DNA of 64,000 nucleotides from Deltaproteobacteria bacterium (GTDB lineage Bacteria; Desulfobacterota; Binatia; Binatales; Binataceae). The notes under the pieces are model-generated. The model made no database searches. It had not been told where the DNA came from and saw only the letters and a program-made list of their open reading frames with translations. The position numbers and the translations under genes were made by a program. Shown piece by piece: positions 7,237 to 16,508 of this stretch (positions are counted from its first letter, which is position 1; each line of letters begins with the position of its first letter). The DNA lies in assembly GCA_021799495.1 (NCBI GenBank), contig JAJZAI010000013.1, positions 1-64,000 on the forward strand, written 5' to 3'.

Positions 7237-8652
7237 TCATCCGGCCTGCGCGCGATAGTGATCGGCGATCACGCGGGCGACGCAGGCGGTCAGGCGCTTT
7301 CCAGTCGGAATATGCAGAAACTCGTTGGGGCCGTGCGCGTTTGAATGTGGCCCAAGGACGCCGGTGATGAAGAATTGCGCCTGCGGAAACCGCTCGCCCA
7401 GCATCGCCATGAACGGAATCGTGCCGCCCTCGCCCATGTAGGCCGCGGGGCGGCCGAAGAAGGCGCGCGACGCGTCGTCGAGCGACTGTTCCAGCCATCC
7501 GGCCAGCGCCGGCGCGTTCCATCCGCCAGCCGCCCAGTTGCCCTTGAACGAGATGCGAGCGCCCTGCGGCGGATCGCTCTCGAGCGCCGCCTTGAGCCTG
7601 GCGCTGGCCGCCTTCGCGTCGATTTCCGGCGGCAGGCGGAGCGAGAGTTTCAACGCGGTGCGCGGGCGCAGCACGTTGCCAGCGTTGCCGGCTTCGGGCA
7701 GGCCGTCGGCGCCGACGATTTCAAGTGCGGGCCGCCAGGTGCGATTGAGAATCAGCTCGGCGAGATCGCGGGTTACCGGGCCTGCCCCATCGACGAATGG
7801 AAACCGCTCGTACATCGACGATCCCAGCGCCGCTGCGGCCGCGCGCGCCTGCGCGAGCCGCGCTTCGGGAATTTGCGCGTGAAATTCCGGCAGCAGAATC
7901 GCGCCGGTGCGCTCGTCTTCGATCCTGCTGAGCAGTTGCCGCGCGATCCTGAAACTCGACGGCACGACGCCGCCCGCGTCGCCCGAATGGACGCCTTCGG
8001 TCAGCACCTCGACGGTCAGCGTGCCGCCGGCCAATCCGCGCAGCGAAGTCGTGCACCATAACTGCTCGTAATTGCCGCATCCCGAGTCGAGCGCGATCAC
8101 GAGTCCCGGATTTCCAATCCGCGCCGCCAGATGCTCGATATAGGCGGGCAGATCGAAACTGCCGCTCTCCTCGCACGCCTCGATCACCAGCACGCAGCGC
8201 GCGTGCGGAATCTTCTGCGCGGCCAGCGCGCCGATCGCGCCAAGCGCGGCGAACATCGCGTAGCCGTCGTCGGCGGCGCCGCGACCGTACAAACGGTCGC
8301 CCTCGACCACCGGCGTCCATGGATCAAGGCCGGCGCGCCATCCCGCCATCTCCGGCTGCTTGTCCAGATGGCCGTACAGCAGAATGGGCGCGCCGCCCGC
8401 GCCGGGAATATCGATAAGGATGAGCGGCGTGCGCTTTTCGAGCCGCACCACTTCGACCGCGATGCCCGGAATCGGCTGGCGCCGCGCCCATGCCTCGAAC
8501 CGCCCAACGACGCGATCGATTAACCCGCGTTCGCGCCAGTCCGGATCGAACGCGGCTGATTTATTGGGGATGCGGATATATTCGATCAGCTCGGGAACGA
8601 TCGCCTCGTCCCAGAGCCGGCCGACGTATGCGGTGGTCGCCTGAGGTTCCAT
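7237..8652 (-). CDS. M20 family metallopeptidase
   Basis: A 471-residue zinc peptidase of the M20 family (dipeptidase/carboxypeptidase/deacetylase). It has LLYGHLDKQPEM (first metal His, catalytic Asp), RLYGRGAADDGYAMFA (bridging Asp), VLVIEACEESGSFDLP (catalytic and metal Glu), and the dimerisation domain around VEVLTEGVHSGDAGGVVP. The C-terminal GPHSNAHGPNEF carries the final metal His. The ATG at 8652 gives a family-like N terminus (EPQATTAYVGRLWDEAI); an in-frame ATG 27 bases upstream is possible. The peptide or amide substrate is unknown. Confidence 0.88.
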   Translation of the reverse strand: MEPQATTAYVGRLWDEAIVPELIEYIRIPNKSAAFDPDWRERGLIDRVVGRFEAWARRQPIPGIAVEVVRLEKRTPLILIDIPGAGGAPILLYGHLDKQPEMAGWRAGLDPWTPVVEGDRLYGRGAADDGYAMFAALGAIGALAAQKIPHARCVLVIEACEESGSFDLPAYIEHLAARIGNPGLVIALDSGCGNYEQLWCTTSLRGLAGGTLTVEVLTEGVHSGDAGGVVPSSFRIARQLLSRIEDERTGAILLPEFHAQIPEARLAQARAAAAALGSSMYERFPFVDGAGPVTRDLAELILNRTWRPALEIVGADGLPEAGNAGNVLRPRTALKLSLRLPPEIDAKAASARLKAALESDPPQGARISFKGNWAAGGWNAPALAGWLEQSLDDASRAFFGRPAAYMGEGGTIPFMAMLGERFPQAQFFITGVLGPHSNAHGPNEFLHIPTGKRLTACVARVIADHYRAQAG

Positions 8653-8719
8653 CACCGACGAGCTTACCCCCGCACGCATCCGCGCGGGAGAGGCTCGGCG
8701 CGGCCGCGCGGACGCTGAA

Positions 8720-9721
8720 TCAGTTTGGAACCCAGGCGATCGCGCGAATTTCGCCGAACTCGCGCCGCACTTTGCTCCAGGACGCCCCCGCGTCCGTGCT
8801 CAGATAGACGTAGCCGTGCAGGCTGTTGGCGACCACGATATTCGGATCGGCCGGATTCGTCGCCAGCCAATAGACGACCGAGTTCGGTTCGACCGGAAGC
8901 GGCGCCGCCGCCCACGTTTTGCCGCCATCGACCGTGCGCTGGATCGCGCCGCGCTTGCCCGGAATGAAATCGCCGTTGCCGACGAACATCACGTTGGCGT
9001 CGTCGGGTTTGAGCGCCACGCCGCGGCAATAGGATATCGTGTCGCGTTCGGCGAAACGCGGAAACGGATGAAGCGACCAGCTTTGGCCTTCGTCAAGGCT
9101 GGTCCAGATGCCGTCGGGCGTGGTCGCGAGCAGCCTGGGATTCGGACCAGGCGTAATCGCCAGCCCGTGTATATCGCCGTTGAGCGGCTTGTCGCCAAGC
9201 GGCGGCAGATGCTCCCAGGTCTCGCCGCCGTCGCGGCTGCGAAATACGCCGTCGATCTCGACGCCGACGTAAATCGTCCGCGGATTGCGCGGGTCGAAGA
9301 GGATATTCGTAACCTTCGGCGCGCCGGCGAGGCATTCTTTGACGATCGGCAGATCCAGCCGCCGCCAGCTTTCGCCGCGGTTCGAGGTGTGGAAGACCGC
9401 CGGCGGCTTGGTTCCGGCCAGCATCGCGTTGGGGTCCGCCGGATGCCACGCCGCCGACCAGATCTGCATCCCGTCCATCGGCGACGGCACGAGGTCCCAA
9501 CTGGCGCCGTTGTCCTCGCTGCGATAGAGGCCGGCCTCCGAACCAGCCAGCAGATGATGGGGATTATGCGGCGAAACCGCGAGCGTGCGAATCTGAATCT
9601 CGCCCGGCTCGGCATGAAACGGCAGCTTCATCTTGCTGCGCCGCCAATGTTCTCCGCCGTCCGGGCTGAACCATACGCCGGCTCCGACCGTGCCCACGCA
9701 AATCGTGAATTGATTTGTCAT
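8720..9721 (-). CDS. BNR/Asp-box beta-propeller protein
   Basis: A 333-residue protein made of repeating sialidase/Vps10-type blades. Seven Asp-box motifs (S/T-x-[D/N]-x-G-x-x-W) can be read in order: SPDGGEHW, SEDNGASW, TSNRGESW, SRDGGETW, SLDEGQSW, TVDGGKTW and STDAGASW. There is no signal peptide and no catalytic residue set of a true sialidase, so it is best described as a cytoplasmic glycosyl-hydrolase-like propeller of unknown function. It lies between an amidohydrolase and a peptidase gene on the same strand with short gaps, suggesting a co-transcribed catabolic unit. Confidence 0.85.
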   Translation of the reverse strand: MTNQFTICVGTVGAGVWFSPDGGEHWRRSKMKLPFHAEPGEIQIRTLAVSPHNPHHLLAGSEAGLYRSEDNGASWDLVPSPMDGMQIWSAAWHPADPNAMLAGTKPPAVFHTSNRGESWRRLDLPIVKECLAGAPKVTNILFDPRNPRTIYVGVEIDGVFRSRDGGETWEHLPPLGDKPLNGDIHGLAITPGPNPRLLATTPDGIWTSLDEGQSWSLHPFPRFAERDTISYCRGVALKPDDANVMFVGNGDFIPGKRGAIQRTVDGGKTWAAAPLPVEPNSVVYWLATNPADPNIVVANSLHGYVYLSTDAGASWSKVRREFGEIRAIAWVPN

Positions 9722-9763
9722 CGCCGTTAATCCTCGACGGTTACGCGGTCATCAGCAGGATAG

Positions 9764-11446
9764 TCAGCAGGCGCCCGAGCGCAGCACCTGGCCCGCCATC
9801 GCGCCGCTCGCCTTGCCGTGCTCGTAGAGCGTTTCGCCATTGACGATCGTGTATTCGACACCGCGCGCCGGCATCACGAGACGCCGGCCGCCGCCCGGAA
9901 GATCGCTGCGCATCTCGCCGCGCCTGCCCGAACCGACCGTGTTGTAATCGAAAATCACGACGTCGGCGGCCAGACCCTTTTGCAATCGGCCGCGATCGGT
10001 AATTCCGAAATAGGCGGCCGGCTCGGAAGTCATCCGCTGCACCGCGCGCTCCAGCGTCATCGCCGAGCGTTCGCGCACCCACGTGCCGAGCAGATAGGTG
10101 GCGTAGCCGGCGTCGCAGAGCATATCGACGTGGGCGCCGCCGTCCGACAGCCCGACCATCGTGCGCGGATCGCCGATCAACTCCGGAATGCGATCCTCGT
10201 TGGCGTTGAACAGCGCCATCGAGAACTGGATTTGGAGATCGTCTTCGAGCGCGAGGTCAAGGAACGCATCGACGCCGTCGCATCCGCGCTCGCGCGCGAT
10301 CTCGGCGACGGTGCGCCCCTCAAGCGGCTTCATCGCGGGCGCGAAGACTTCTTTCACCTCGAGCCGCTCCCAGTTGCCGTTGAAGATGTCAGGCCGCTTC
10401 AGCGCGTCGCGGAAGGCGTTGCGGAAATTCCGGTCGCGATAGATTTCAGCCTGCCGCTCCTTGGGCTGATTGAAAACCGGGTTCCAGCAGGCGAGGTTGG
10501 CGAAGATGAACGGATTGCGCAGTTCGATTTGCACGATCAGCGGCCGGCAGGTCACCTGCGGCACGCCGCCGCGCCGAATCAGATCGGCCGCTTTTATCAG
10601 GCTTTGCTGGCAGGCCTCGGGCAAATCGTCGCGATTGAGCAACGCGAGCCAAGTAACGGGACGGCCGCTTTCGGTCAGGAGCAAATCGAGGAATTCGCAT
10701 TCCTCGTCGCTGATCACGGAAACCGACTTGGTTAGCGCCACTTCCATCGCGCCGCGACCCATCTCGCGCAGCACGCGGGCGTAGGCGATATATTCGTCGC
10801 GGCTGGCGTTGCGGCAGGCGAGCGGACGGCCTTTGTAGCCAATATGCTGGGGAGCCGTCGTGGTGGTGAATCCGAACGCGCCGGCCGCGACCGCTTCCTT
10901 CAGCAGGCCCGCGATTTTGCGGGTTTCGTCCGCCGTCGCCGCGCGCTCCATCGACTCCTCGCCCATCACGTAATGCCGAAACGGCGTCAAGGGCGCGAGG
11001 AAGCCCAAATTGATGCCCGACCCGCGCCGGGCGGCGGCGTCGATATATTCGGGAAAGCTCTCCCATTCCCATTTGATGCCGCGGCTGAGCACGTCGAACG
11101 GAATCGCCTCGACGTTGACGAGGTCCCATGCGGCGATTTCGCGCACCTCGGGCCGGCAGGGCGCGATTCCCACGCCGCAGTTGCCCATCATCACGGTGGT
11201 CACGCCGTGCCATGACGACGAAGTAAGGTACGGGTCCCAGCAGATTTGGGCGTCGTAATGGGTGTGCGGATCGACGAAGCCGGGCGCGACAATCAGATCC
11301 GAGGCGTCGATTACGCGCTTGGCGCCTTCAGAAATTTTGCCGATTTCGGCGATTTTGCCGTTGACGATCGCGACGTCGGCGCGCTTTCCGGGCGCCCCGG
11401 TTCCATCGATAACCGTGCCATTGCGAACGAGCAGGTCGTATGCCAT
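9764..11446 (-). CDS. N-acyl-D-amino-acid deacylase family amidohydrolase
   Basis: A 560-residue metal-dependent amidohydrolase. The start DLLVRNGTVIDGTGAPGKRA and VAPGFVDPHTHYDAQICWDP (HxH metal motif near residue 61) are diagnostic of the D-aminoacylase/dihydroorotase-like branch. LSDGGAHVDMLCDAGYATYL near residue 440 gives the catalytic Asp and nearby His. The end TIVNGETLYEHGKASGAMAG is the usual beta-sandwich closure. A GGGAGG ribosome-binding site precedes the ATG. It begins the leftward run followed by the propeller and the M20 peptidase, together fitting turnover of acylated amides or peptides. Confidence 0.88.
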   Translation of the reverse strand: MAYDLLVRNGTVIDGTGAPGKRADVAIVNGKIAEIGKISEGAKRVIDASDLIVAPGFVDPHTHYDAQICWDPYLTSSSWHGVTTVMMGNCGVGIAPCRPEVREIAAWDLVNVEAIPFDVLSRGIKWEWESFPEYIDAAARRGSGINLGFLAPLTPFRHYVMGEESMERAATADETRKIAGLLKEAVAAGAFGFTTTTAPQHIGYKGRPLACRNASRDEYIAYARVLREMGRGAMEVALTKSVSVISDEECEFLDLLLTESGRPVTWLALLNRDDLPEACQQSLIKAADLIRRGGVPQVTCRPLIVQIELRNPFIFANLACWNPVFNQPKERQAEIYRDRNFRNAFRDALKRPDIFNGNWERLEVKEVFAPAMKPLEGRTVAEIARERGCDGVDAFLDLALEDDLQIQFSMALFNANEDRIPELIGDPRTMVGLSDGGAHVDMLCDAGYATYLLGTWVRERSAMTLERAVQRMTSEPAAYFGITDRGRLQKGLAADVVIFDYNTVGSGRRGEMRSDLPGGGRRLVMPARGVEYTIVNGETLYEHGKASGAMAGQVLRSGAC

Positions 11447-11623
11447 TTGGTCGCCTCCCCGGCGGGGTTGGCGCGCAAGAAAATCTTGCCGCGTCTGAGC
11501 GCAACGCTAATGGACATCGGGCGCGAGCGTCAAGGCAAACCGCCCGGAACCAGCGGTAATGCGGCGATTCAACAACCGAATGAAGCGCCGACGGACGATT
11601 TGCGCCAGCCTGTCGCCGCCGAA

Positions 11624-11851
11624 TCAGTGATTCAACAGGCCCTGCGACGACTCGGCTTGCGTTTGACTCGGCGTGACCGTGGTTCCGCCGAACTGGATAT
11701 AAGCGGCCGCCGCCAGAATCAATCCCACAATCGCGAAGATTATCACGCGCTGGCGTTTTGCCGCCGTTTCACGTGAATCCAGCAATCCACGCCGACTCAT
11801 CGAATCTATAATTGCTTTACGATCCGCCATGGCCGTAATGCCGCGCGCCAT
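11624..11851 (-). CDS. Small single-pass membrane protein
   Basis: A 75-residue protein with one clear transmembrane helix, VIIFAIVGLILAAAAYIQFG, preceded by basic residues (ETAAKRQR), so the N terminus probably faces the cytoplasm and the Gln/Ser-rich tail faces the periplasm. TAAGGAGAG lies upstream of the ATG at 11851; another ATG at 11830 is possible. The start codon sits in the loop of a small GCGCC/GGCGC hairpin, which may reduce translation. No family is recognised. Confidence 0.6.
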   Translation of the reverse strand: MARGITAMADRKAIIDSMSRRGLLDSRETAAKRQRVIIFAIVGLILAAAAYIQFGGTTVTPSQTQAESSQGLLNH

Positions 11852-12054
11852 TGGCGCGACTCTCCTTACGGCCAAATTACCGCGCTTGCCGGATGAATAG
11901 CTAGACCTTTTATAACATCAAATTTCGTGTCATATTTTTGCTAGACGCTGATTTTTGCTAAAAATCTTCAAGTTTCAAATAATTTCGAGATTTCGCCATT
12001 ATTACGCAGCATATTGCGCATTCGCGCGACACGCCCGGCGTATCCGTAGCCGCA

Positions 12055-12468
12055 TCACGCACGCGCGGTCTCGATCGGCACGACGTCGAGGCCGCGAATC
12101 TCGTCCGGCTCGCCCGTGCAAACCACATAACCGACCGTCTCGATCGCGCAGAACGCGCTATGCGGGCTGTCTTCGACGTTCAAGCCGTATGCGCCCGGCG
12201 AAGCAATCAGGTCGCCCGCTTTGTTGCAATAACCGCCTTCGAGCAGGAAAACGTGCTCGTCTGAACGCGCCACAGCGATAATCCGCACCAAGTGGTCCGG
12301 CGGCGGCACGAGCCGCAAAAGATAGGCATAGCCGCGGCCGTCTTTACGCCGGTCGCTCAGCTCCTTGATAAATGCGAACGGCACGCCGTCGTGTTCGGCG
12401 GGACGTCCGCCAGGCCCGGCAAACACCTGCCATTCGATTTGGTCCGTGGGAATTTTTGCCGCTTTCAT
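12055..12468 (-). CDS. Cupin-like protein
   Basis: A 137-residue protein with a cupin-type beta-barrel pattern: HLVRIIAVARSDEHVFLLEG followed by AGDLIASPGAYGLNVEDSPH. The His/Glu pattern of a metal-binding cupin is only partly kept. I use the ATG at 12468 with AAGGTGA at good spacing; an upstream GTG is less likely. It diverges from an ArsR-type regulator gene across a 20-bp palindrome, so its expression is probably controlled by that regulator. The ligand or substrate is unknown. Confidence 0.7.
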   Translation of the reverse strand: MKAAKIPTDQIEWQVFAGPGGRPAEHDGVPFAFIKELSDRRKDGRGYAYLLRLVPPPDHLVRIIAVARSDEHVFLLEGGYCNKAGDLIASPGAYGLNVEDSPHSAFCAIETVGYVVCTGEPDEIRGLDVVPIETARA

Positions 12469-12542
12469 TCGCGTCACCTTGATTTGATGAATTGAGCGGT
12501 CGGCCGCAAGCCAACCGTCGGCGCGGATTCGAGCACAATGTC

Positions 12543-12562
12543 ATTTCGACGCGCGTCGAAAT
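12543..12562. promoter_or_regulatory. Perfect 20-bp palindrome, probable ArsR-type operator
   Basis: ATTTCGACGC is followed directly by its exact reverse complement GCGTCGAAAT. It lies in the 146-base divergent gap, 75 bases from the cupin start and 52 bases from the regulator start. A dimeric winged-helix repressor would bind such a site, making it the likely joint operator for both genes. Confidence 0.65.
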
Positions 12563-12614
12563 AATTCGTGGGCCGCGCGCGACGCTCCGTGCTAATGAGG
12601 AAATGGAGCCTGCG

Positions 12615-13340
12615 ATGCGCATCCAGAACGCGACCGATCCCGACCTCGCCGCCGTCGCCGCGCTGATCGGCGATCCGTCGCGCGCCGCGATCATGGTCGC
12701 GCTGATGGACGGCCGGGCGCTACCGGCCGGAGAACTGGCGCGGCGCGCCGGAATTTCCCCGCAGACCGCCAGCGCCCATCTCGATCGTCTCTTCCGCGGC
12801 AAACTGCTCGCCGTCGAGGTTCAGGGCCGCCATCACTATTTCCGCCTGCACGACGAACGGGTCGCGCGGCTGGTCGAAGCGATGGCCGCGATCGCCCCGC
12901 CGCCGACCGTGCGCACGCCCGCGCAACGCGACGCGGCGCGAACGCTCCGGTTCGCGCGAACCTGCTACGGCCATCTGGCGGGAGCGCTGGGCGTCGCGTT
13001 GACCGGCGCGATTCGCGAGCGCGGCTATCTGAACGAAGCCGACGCCGCCTTTGTCGTGACGGCCGCCGGCGACCGCTGGTTTCGCAATTTCGGCATCGAC
13101 CTCGACGCGCTGCGCGGCCAGCGCCGTCCGCTGACGCGCCGATGCCTCGACTGGAGCGAACGGCGGCATCATCTTGCCGGAGCGCTGGGCGTGGCGATCG
13201 CCTCCCGATGCTTCGACAACGGATGGATCGCACGCGTGCGCGACAGCCGCGCCGTACGTTTGACCGATCGCGGACGCGAGGCGATGCGCCGCGAATTCGC
13301 CCTGAAAATCGATAATTTATCGATCAGTTCGCCGAATTAG
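12615..13340 (+). CDS. ArsR-family winged-helix transcriptional regulator
   Basis: A 241-residue regulator with an N-terminal winged helix: LIGDPSRAAIMVALMDGRAL, LARRAGISPQTASAHLDRLF (recognition helix, about residues 38-57) and GKLLAVEVQGRHHYFRLHDE (wing). The C-terminal part carries YGHLAGALGVALTGAI and a second HHLAGALGVAIASRC, an internal repeat probably forming the ligand or dimer domain of the long ArsR subgroup. GGAG precedes the ATG at 12615. There is no ArsR-type Cys metal box, so a small organic ligand is more likely than a metal. It presumably represses itself and the divergent cupin gene. Confidence 0.88.
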   Translation: MRIQNATDPDLAAVAALIGDPSRAAIMVALMDGRALPAGELARRAGISPQTASAHLDRLFRGKLLAVEVQGRHHYFRLHDERVARLVEAMAAIAPPPTVRTPAQRDAARTLRFARTCYGHLAGALGVALTGAIRERGYLNEADAAFVVTAAGDRWFRNFGIDLDALRGQRRPLTRRCLDWSERRHHLAGALGVAIASRCFDNGWIARVRDSRAVRLTDRGREAMRREFALKIDNLSISSPN

Positions 13341-14130
13341 CGCTATCGGAGCCGGCCGCCGCCGGATACGGCGAGGCCATCCCCGGCTCGGTCGGATAGG
13401 GCATCGCACTCCAGAAGCTTGCGGGCTGGCTCGCCATGTATTCGCGGAGCGAGGCGATCGCGCCTTTCATTCCGTTCCGGAAAATTTTGGAATATCCGAA
13501 ATCCTTGCTGAAATCGTGATAGTAAGTCTCGGTGATCTTGTACTCGCCGGCGACGCGGTAAGTCCAAAGCACGCGGCCGTTGTCTTGTTCGACCAGGCTC
13601 AAATCGACCGATAACGTAGCGTCCACGCTGCCGATCGGCAGGCCGGTCGGATACAGCATGCCCATATCCGGCCCCAGCATGTAGGCGTAATGCGAGCCGC
13701 GCCAACTGGTGTTCTTGATCACCCCGCGCAGCATCAGTTGCGCCGCCGGCTCGACCGCGCGGTCGGTCACGTAAACGTCGCGGAACAGTCCAGAATTGCG
13801 CATCTCCGACGCCGCCGCGTTCGCCAAATCGGTCTGCGGACGGAAATCGTACGCGCTCATCGTAAGGAATCCGTTGGCGCTTTCGGGCCGGTCGTATTCG
13901 GCCGTGCAAAACGGCACGAGCGGCAACATGCACAGCCAAAGATAGGTCGAATTGGCGTCCGGCCGGTCGTCTTTGAAGGTCTGCACGGCCAACACCACCG
14001 GGTAGCTCTTGCCCACCGGCGCGGGCGGATTGGGACGATACTCCCATCCCGCCCGGCTGACGCATCCGGACAAAACCAGCGCCATCGCCACCGCATAAGC
14101 TGCCGCGGATAATCGAATTTCTCTGAACAC
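13324..14130 (-). CDS. Putative outer-membrane lipoprotein
   Basis: A 268-residue protein with a signal peptide ending in the lipobox LVLSGC (Cys near residue 22), so it should be lipidated after export. The mature part has VVLAVQTFKDDRPDANSTYL, ASEMRNSGLFRDVYVTDR and LMLRGVIKNTSWRGSHYAY, an arrangement seen in periplasmic lipoproteins that resemble the GNA1162/CsgG-like fold. Start is GTG with GAGG upstream. Its stop overlaps the convergent ArsR-type gene by 17 bases. No specific function can be given. Confidence 0.75.
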   Translation of the reverse strand: MFREIRLSAAAYAVAMALVLSGCVSRAGWEYRPNPPAPVGKSYPVVLAVQTFKDDRPDANSTYLWLCMLPLVPFCTAEYDRPESANGFLTMSAYDFRPQTDLANAAASEMRNSGLFRDVYVTDRAVEPAAQLMLRGVIKNTSWRGSHYAYMLGPDMGMLYPTGLPIGSVDATLSVDLSLVEQDNGRVLWTYRVAGEYKITETYYHDFSKDFGYSKIFRNGMKGAIASLREYMASQPASFWSAMPYPTEPGMASPYPAAAGSDSANSAN

Positions 14131-14426
14131 CCTGTCGCCACCTCGTTTAGCTAATGCCGCTTGTCGTCCCTTTCGACGATACGGGGAGAACCAAAATTAT
14201 TCGCCGATCGGCGGGCTGAAACAACGAAGCTGTCCGCGCCACGCGAGCCTCGATGGCGCCGAATATCTTCCGCGGAGTCGCGACGTTCTTCGCAAACGCG
14301 CCAAAGCGTGCGGCAGCGTCCTGATTTCGCGTCGTGCAATATCGCCGCGATTTTGCTAGGCCAGCGATTGAACCATGCGCGGCGCCCCGCCGGATCGCGG
14401 CGCGCGCCGGCGCAGGCACAGCCCCG

Positions 14427-14897
14427 ATGGACCAACTGGCCGATAAAATCGCGCAATTCCTCTATTACGAGGCGCGCCTGATGGACGCGCATCGCTATGA
14501 CGACTGGCTCGCGCTGTGGGAGGACGACGCAACCTATTGGGTTCCCTGCGGCGACGACGAGAGCGACCCGGCGCGCAGCGTTTCGGTGATTTTCGATCGC
14601 GGCCGGCAATTGCGGAACCGGATTCAGCGGCTCAAGGAAACGCTGTGGCTCAAGGAGCGCGCGCCGCGGCTCAAACGGCTGGTGTCGAATATCGAAATCG
14701 AACCGGCTGCTGACGGGCCGATAGTCGTGCGGTCGAGTTTCATCCTGGTCGAGCTGCATCGTCATCGCCAGATTCTCTGGGCGGGCGAATCGACGCATCA
14801 TCTGGCGGCGGACGGCGGCGGATTCCGGATTCGCTTCAAGAAGGTGTTATTATTGAACAGCGACGAACCGCTGCCGAACCTGATGTTTCTGATTTGA
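14427..14897 (+). CDS. Aromatic-ring-hydroxylating dioxygenase, beta subunit
   Basis: A 156-residue small subunit with the SnoaL/cystatin-like fold: QFLYYEARLMDAHRYDDWLA, then LWEDDATYWVPCGDDE and a long beta-sheet part ending LLNSDEPLPNLMFLI. It supports the alpha subunit structurally in alpha3beta3 Rieske oxygenases. The ATG at 14427 gives the usual beta-subunit N terminus. It starts an operon with an 84-residue unknown and the alpha subunit, the reverse of the common alpha-beta order. No ferredoxin or dedicated reductase gene lies beside it. Confidence 0.88.
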   Translation: MDQLADKIAQFLYYEARLMDAHRYDDWLALWEDDATYWVPCGDDESDPARSVSVIFDRGRQLRNRIQRLKETLWLKERAPRLKRLVSNIEIEPAADGPIVVRSSFILVELHRHRQILWAGESTHHLAADGGGFRIRFKKVLLLNSDEPLPNLMFLI

Positions 14898-14925
14898 CGC
14901 GGCGGCGGGCGCGATCGATCCGGCG

Positions 14926-15180
14926 ATGATCATGCGGTTAAGCAACGAATTCGCGGCGGTAGAAATCGAGCGCGACGACAACGGCAACGGCCCGCGACTC
15001 AAAATCCGCGACGCGCGCAGCGGCCGCGCCGTGATGCTCGATCCTTTGGAACTGTCCGCGCTGGCGGCGATTCGGCATGACGAGCTGGCGCCGTTTCTCG
15101 ATCCGTCGCGCTTCGACCGGCCGCGCGCATCGGCGAAAGCCGCGCGCAACGGCGGCCGCGGGTCGAACGGCGCGCGATAA
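14926..15180 (+). CDS. Small unknown protein between dioxygenase subunits
   Basis: An 84-residue protein with a predicted beta-strand-rich N-terminal half (MRLSNEFAAVEIERDDNGNG, LKIRDARSGRAVMLDPLELS) and a C-terminal segment ELAPFLDPSRFDRPRA followed by a basic tail. It lies 28 bases after the beta subunit and 50 bases before the alpha subunit and must be co-transcribed. It has no Cys for an iron-sulfur cluster, so it is not a ferredoxin. It could be an assembly or regulatory subunit. No family is recognised. Confidence 0.65.
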   Translation: MIMRLSNEFAAVEIERDDNGNGPRLKIRDARSGRAVMLDPLELSALAAIRHDELAPFLDPSRFDRPRASAKAARNGGRGSNGAR

Positions 15181-15230
15181 ACCGTCCGGTCCGGAAGCGC
15201 CGGACGCCGGCGGGCACTGGGGGTTTGGCG

Positions 15231-16508
15231 ATGGCGACAATGCTGGCCTCGAACGGTCTGGATTACGGCGAACTGGTGCGCGACGATCGGGTCAACGGCA
15301 GGCTTTACTACGACCCCGCGATCTTTCAGGACGAAATCGAAAAAATCTGGCGGCGCGAGTGGCTTTACGTCGCCCACGAAAGCGAAATTCCCGAGCCGGG
15401 CGATTATGTCACGCGCCGGATGGGACTCGATCCGGTAATCGTCGCGCGCGACGAGGACGGCGGCGTCAACCTGATGCTGAACCGCTGCACGCATCGCGGC
15501 AACACCGTATGCCAAAGTGAGCGCGGCAATTCGCACGCCTTCCGCTGCGCCTATCACGGATGGACCTTCAACAATCGCGGCGAGCTGGTGGGCGTGCCGT
15601 ATGCGGCCGGCTATGACGAATCTTTCCGCAAAGCCGATTTTCCGCTCGCGCGCGCGCCGCGCGTCGGAACCTATCGCGGGCTGATCTTCGCCAGCCTGAG
15701 TCCCGACGGTCCCGCTCTCGAAGAGAGGCTTGGCCGCGCGGGCCGATTGCTCGATCAGTTCGTCGATCTGTCGCCGGAGGGCGAATTGATCGTGCGGTCC
15801 GGCGTGCTCAAGCATTCCTATCGCGGCAACTGGAAGATGGCGCTGGAAAATTCGGTGGACGGCTACCATCCCAACATCCTGCATCACGCCGCGATGGTGA
15901 TGATGACGCGTGGCAAGGGCGACATGGAGGCGATCTTCGGCGAACGCAGCGACGCCCGCGCGCGCGATCTCGGCAACGGCGCGGCGCAGCTCGATTTGAA
16001 CGCGGTCAACACACGCAACGGCGGCCGCGTGGTGCCGCCCGGATGGAGCCGCGAGGCGTATGCGGATTACCGCGCGGCGATGGAGCGCCGATACGGAGCC
16101 GATGAAGCCGATCGCATTATCGCGCAGGGACCGCCGCACTTCTGCATCTTTCCCAACCTGATTTTTATCCTGAATCAGTTCCGGGTGATTCAGCCGGTCA
16201 GCGTTGACGAAACCGTGATTCACTACTACCCGACGCTGCTCAAAGGCGCGCCCGAAGAGATCAATCAGCGCCGCTTGTCCGAGACCTATCTCATCCATGG
16301 ACCGGCCGGCCGCGTCGCGCCCGACGATTTCGAGGCGTACGAGCGGAACCAGGAAGGCTTTTCCGCCCGCGTTAATGAATGGCTGCTGCTGCGTCGCGGA
16401 CTGCATCGCGAGGACCGCGAGCCGAACGGCGCGATCGCGGGCCACGAGACCGACGAGACCACGCAACGCGCGATCTGGCGTTATTATCGGGAAGCGATGA
16501 CGCGCTGA
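15231..16508 (+). CDS. Rieske aromatic-ring-hydroxylating dioxygenase, alpha subunit
   Basis: A 425-residue catalytic subunit. The Rieske [2Fe-2S] site is CTHRGNTVC...CAYHGW (CxH then CxxH, near residues 82-104). The mononuclear iron site is ENSVDGYHPNILHH (DxxH and a second His, near residue 208). Such enzymes insert O2 into aromatic rings or act as monooxygenases/demethylases, using electrons from a reductase and often a ferredoxin, not present here. I chose the ATG at 15231 behind GGGGGT. The LLM oxidoreductase gene follows after 150 bases. The aromatic substrate is unknown. Confidence 0.92.
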   Translation: MATMLASNGLDYGELVRDDRVNGRLYYDPAIFQDEIEKIWRREWLYVAHESEIPEPGDYVTRRMGLDPVIVARDEDGGVNLMLNRCTHRGNTVCQSERGNSHAFRCAYHGWTFNNRGELVGVPYAAGYDESFRKADFPLARAPRVGTYRGLIFASLSPDGPALEERLGRAGRLLDQFVDLSPEGELIVRSGVLKHSYRGNWKMALENSVDGYHPNILHHAAMVMMTRGKGDMEAIFGERSDARARDLGNGAAQLDLNAVNTRNGGRVVPPGWSREAYADYRAAMERRYGADEADRIIAQGPPHFCIFPNLIFILNQFRVIQPVSVDETVIHYYPTLLKGAPEEINQRRLSETYLIHGPAGRVAPDDFEAYERNQEGFSARVNEWLLLRRGLHREDREPNGAIAGHETDETTQRAIWRYYREAMTR

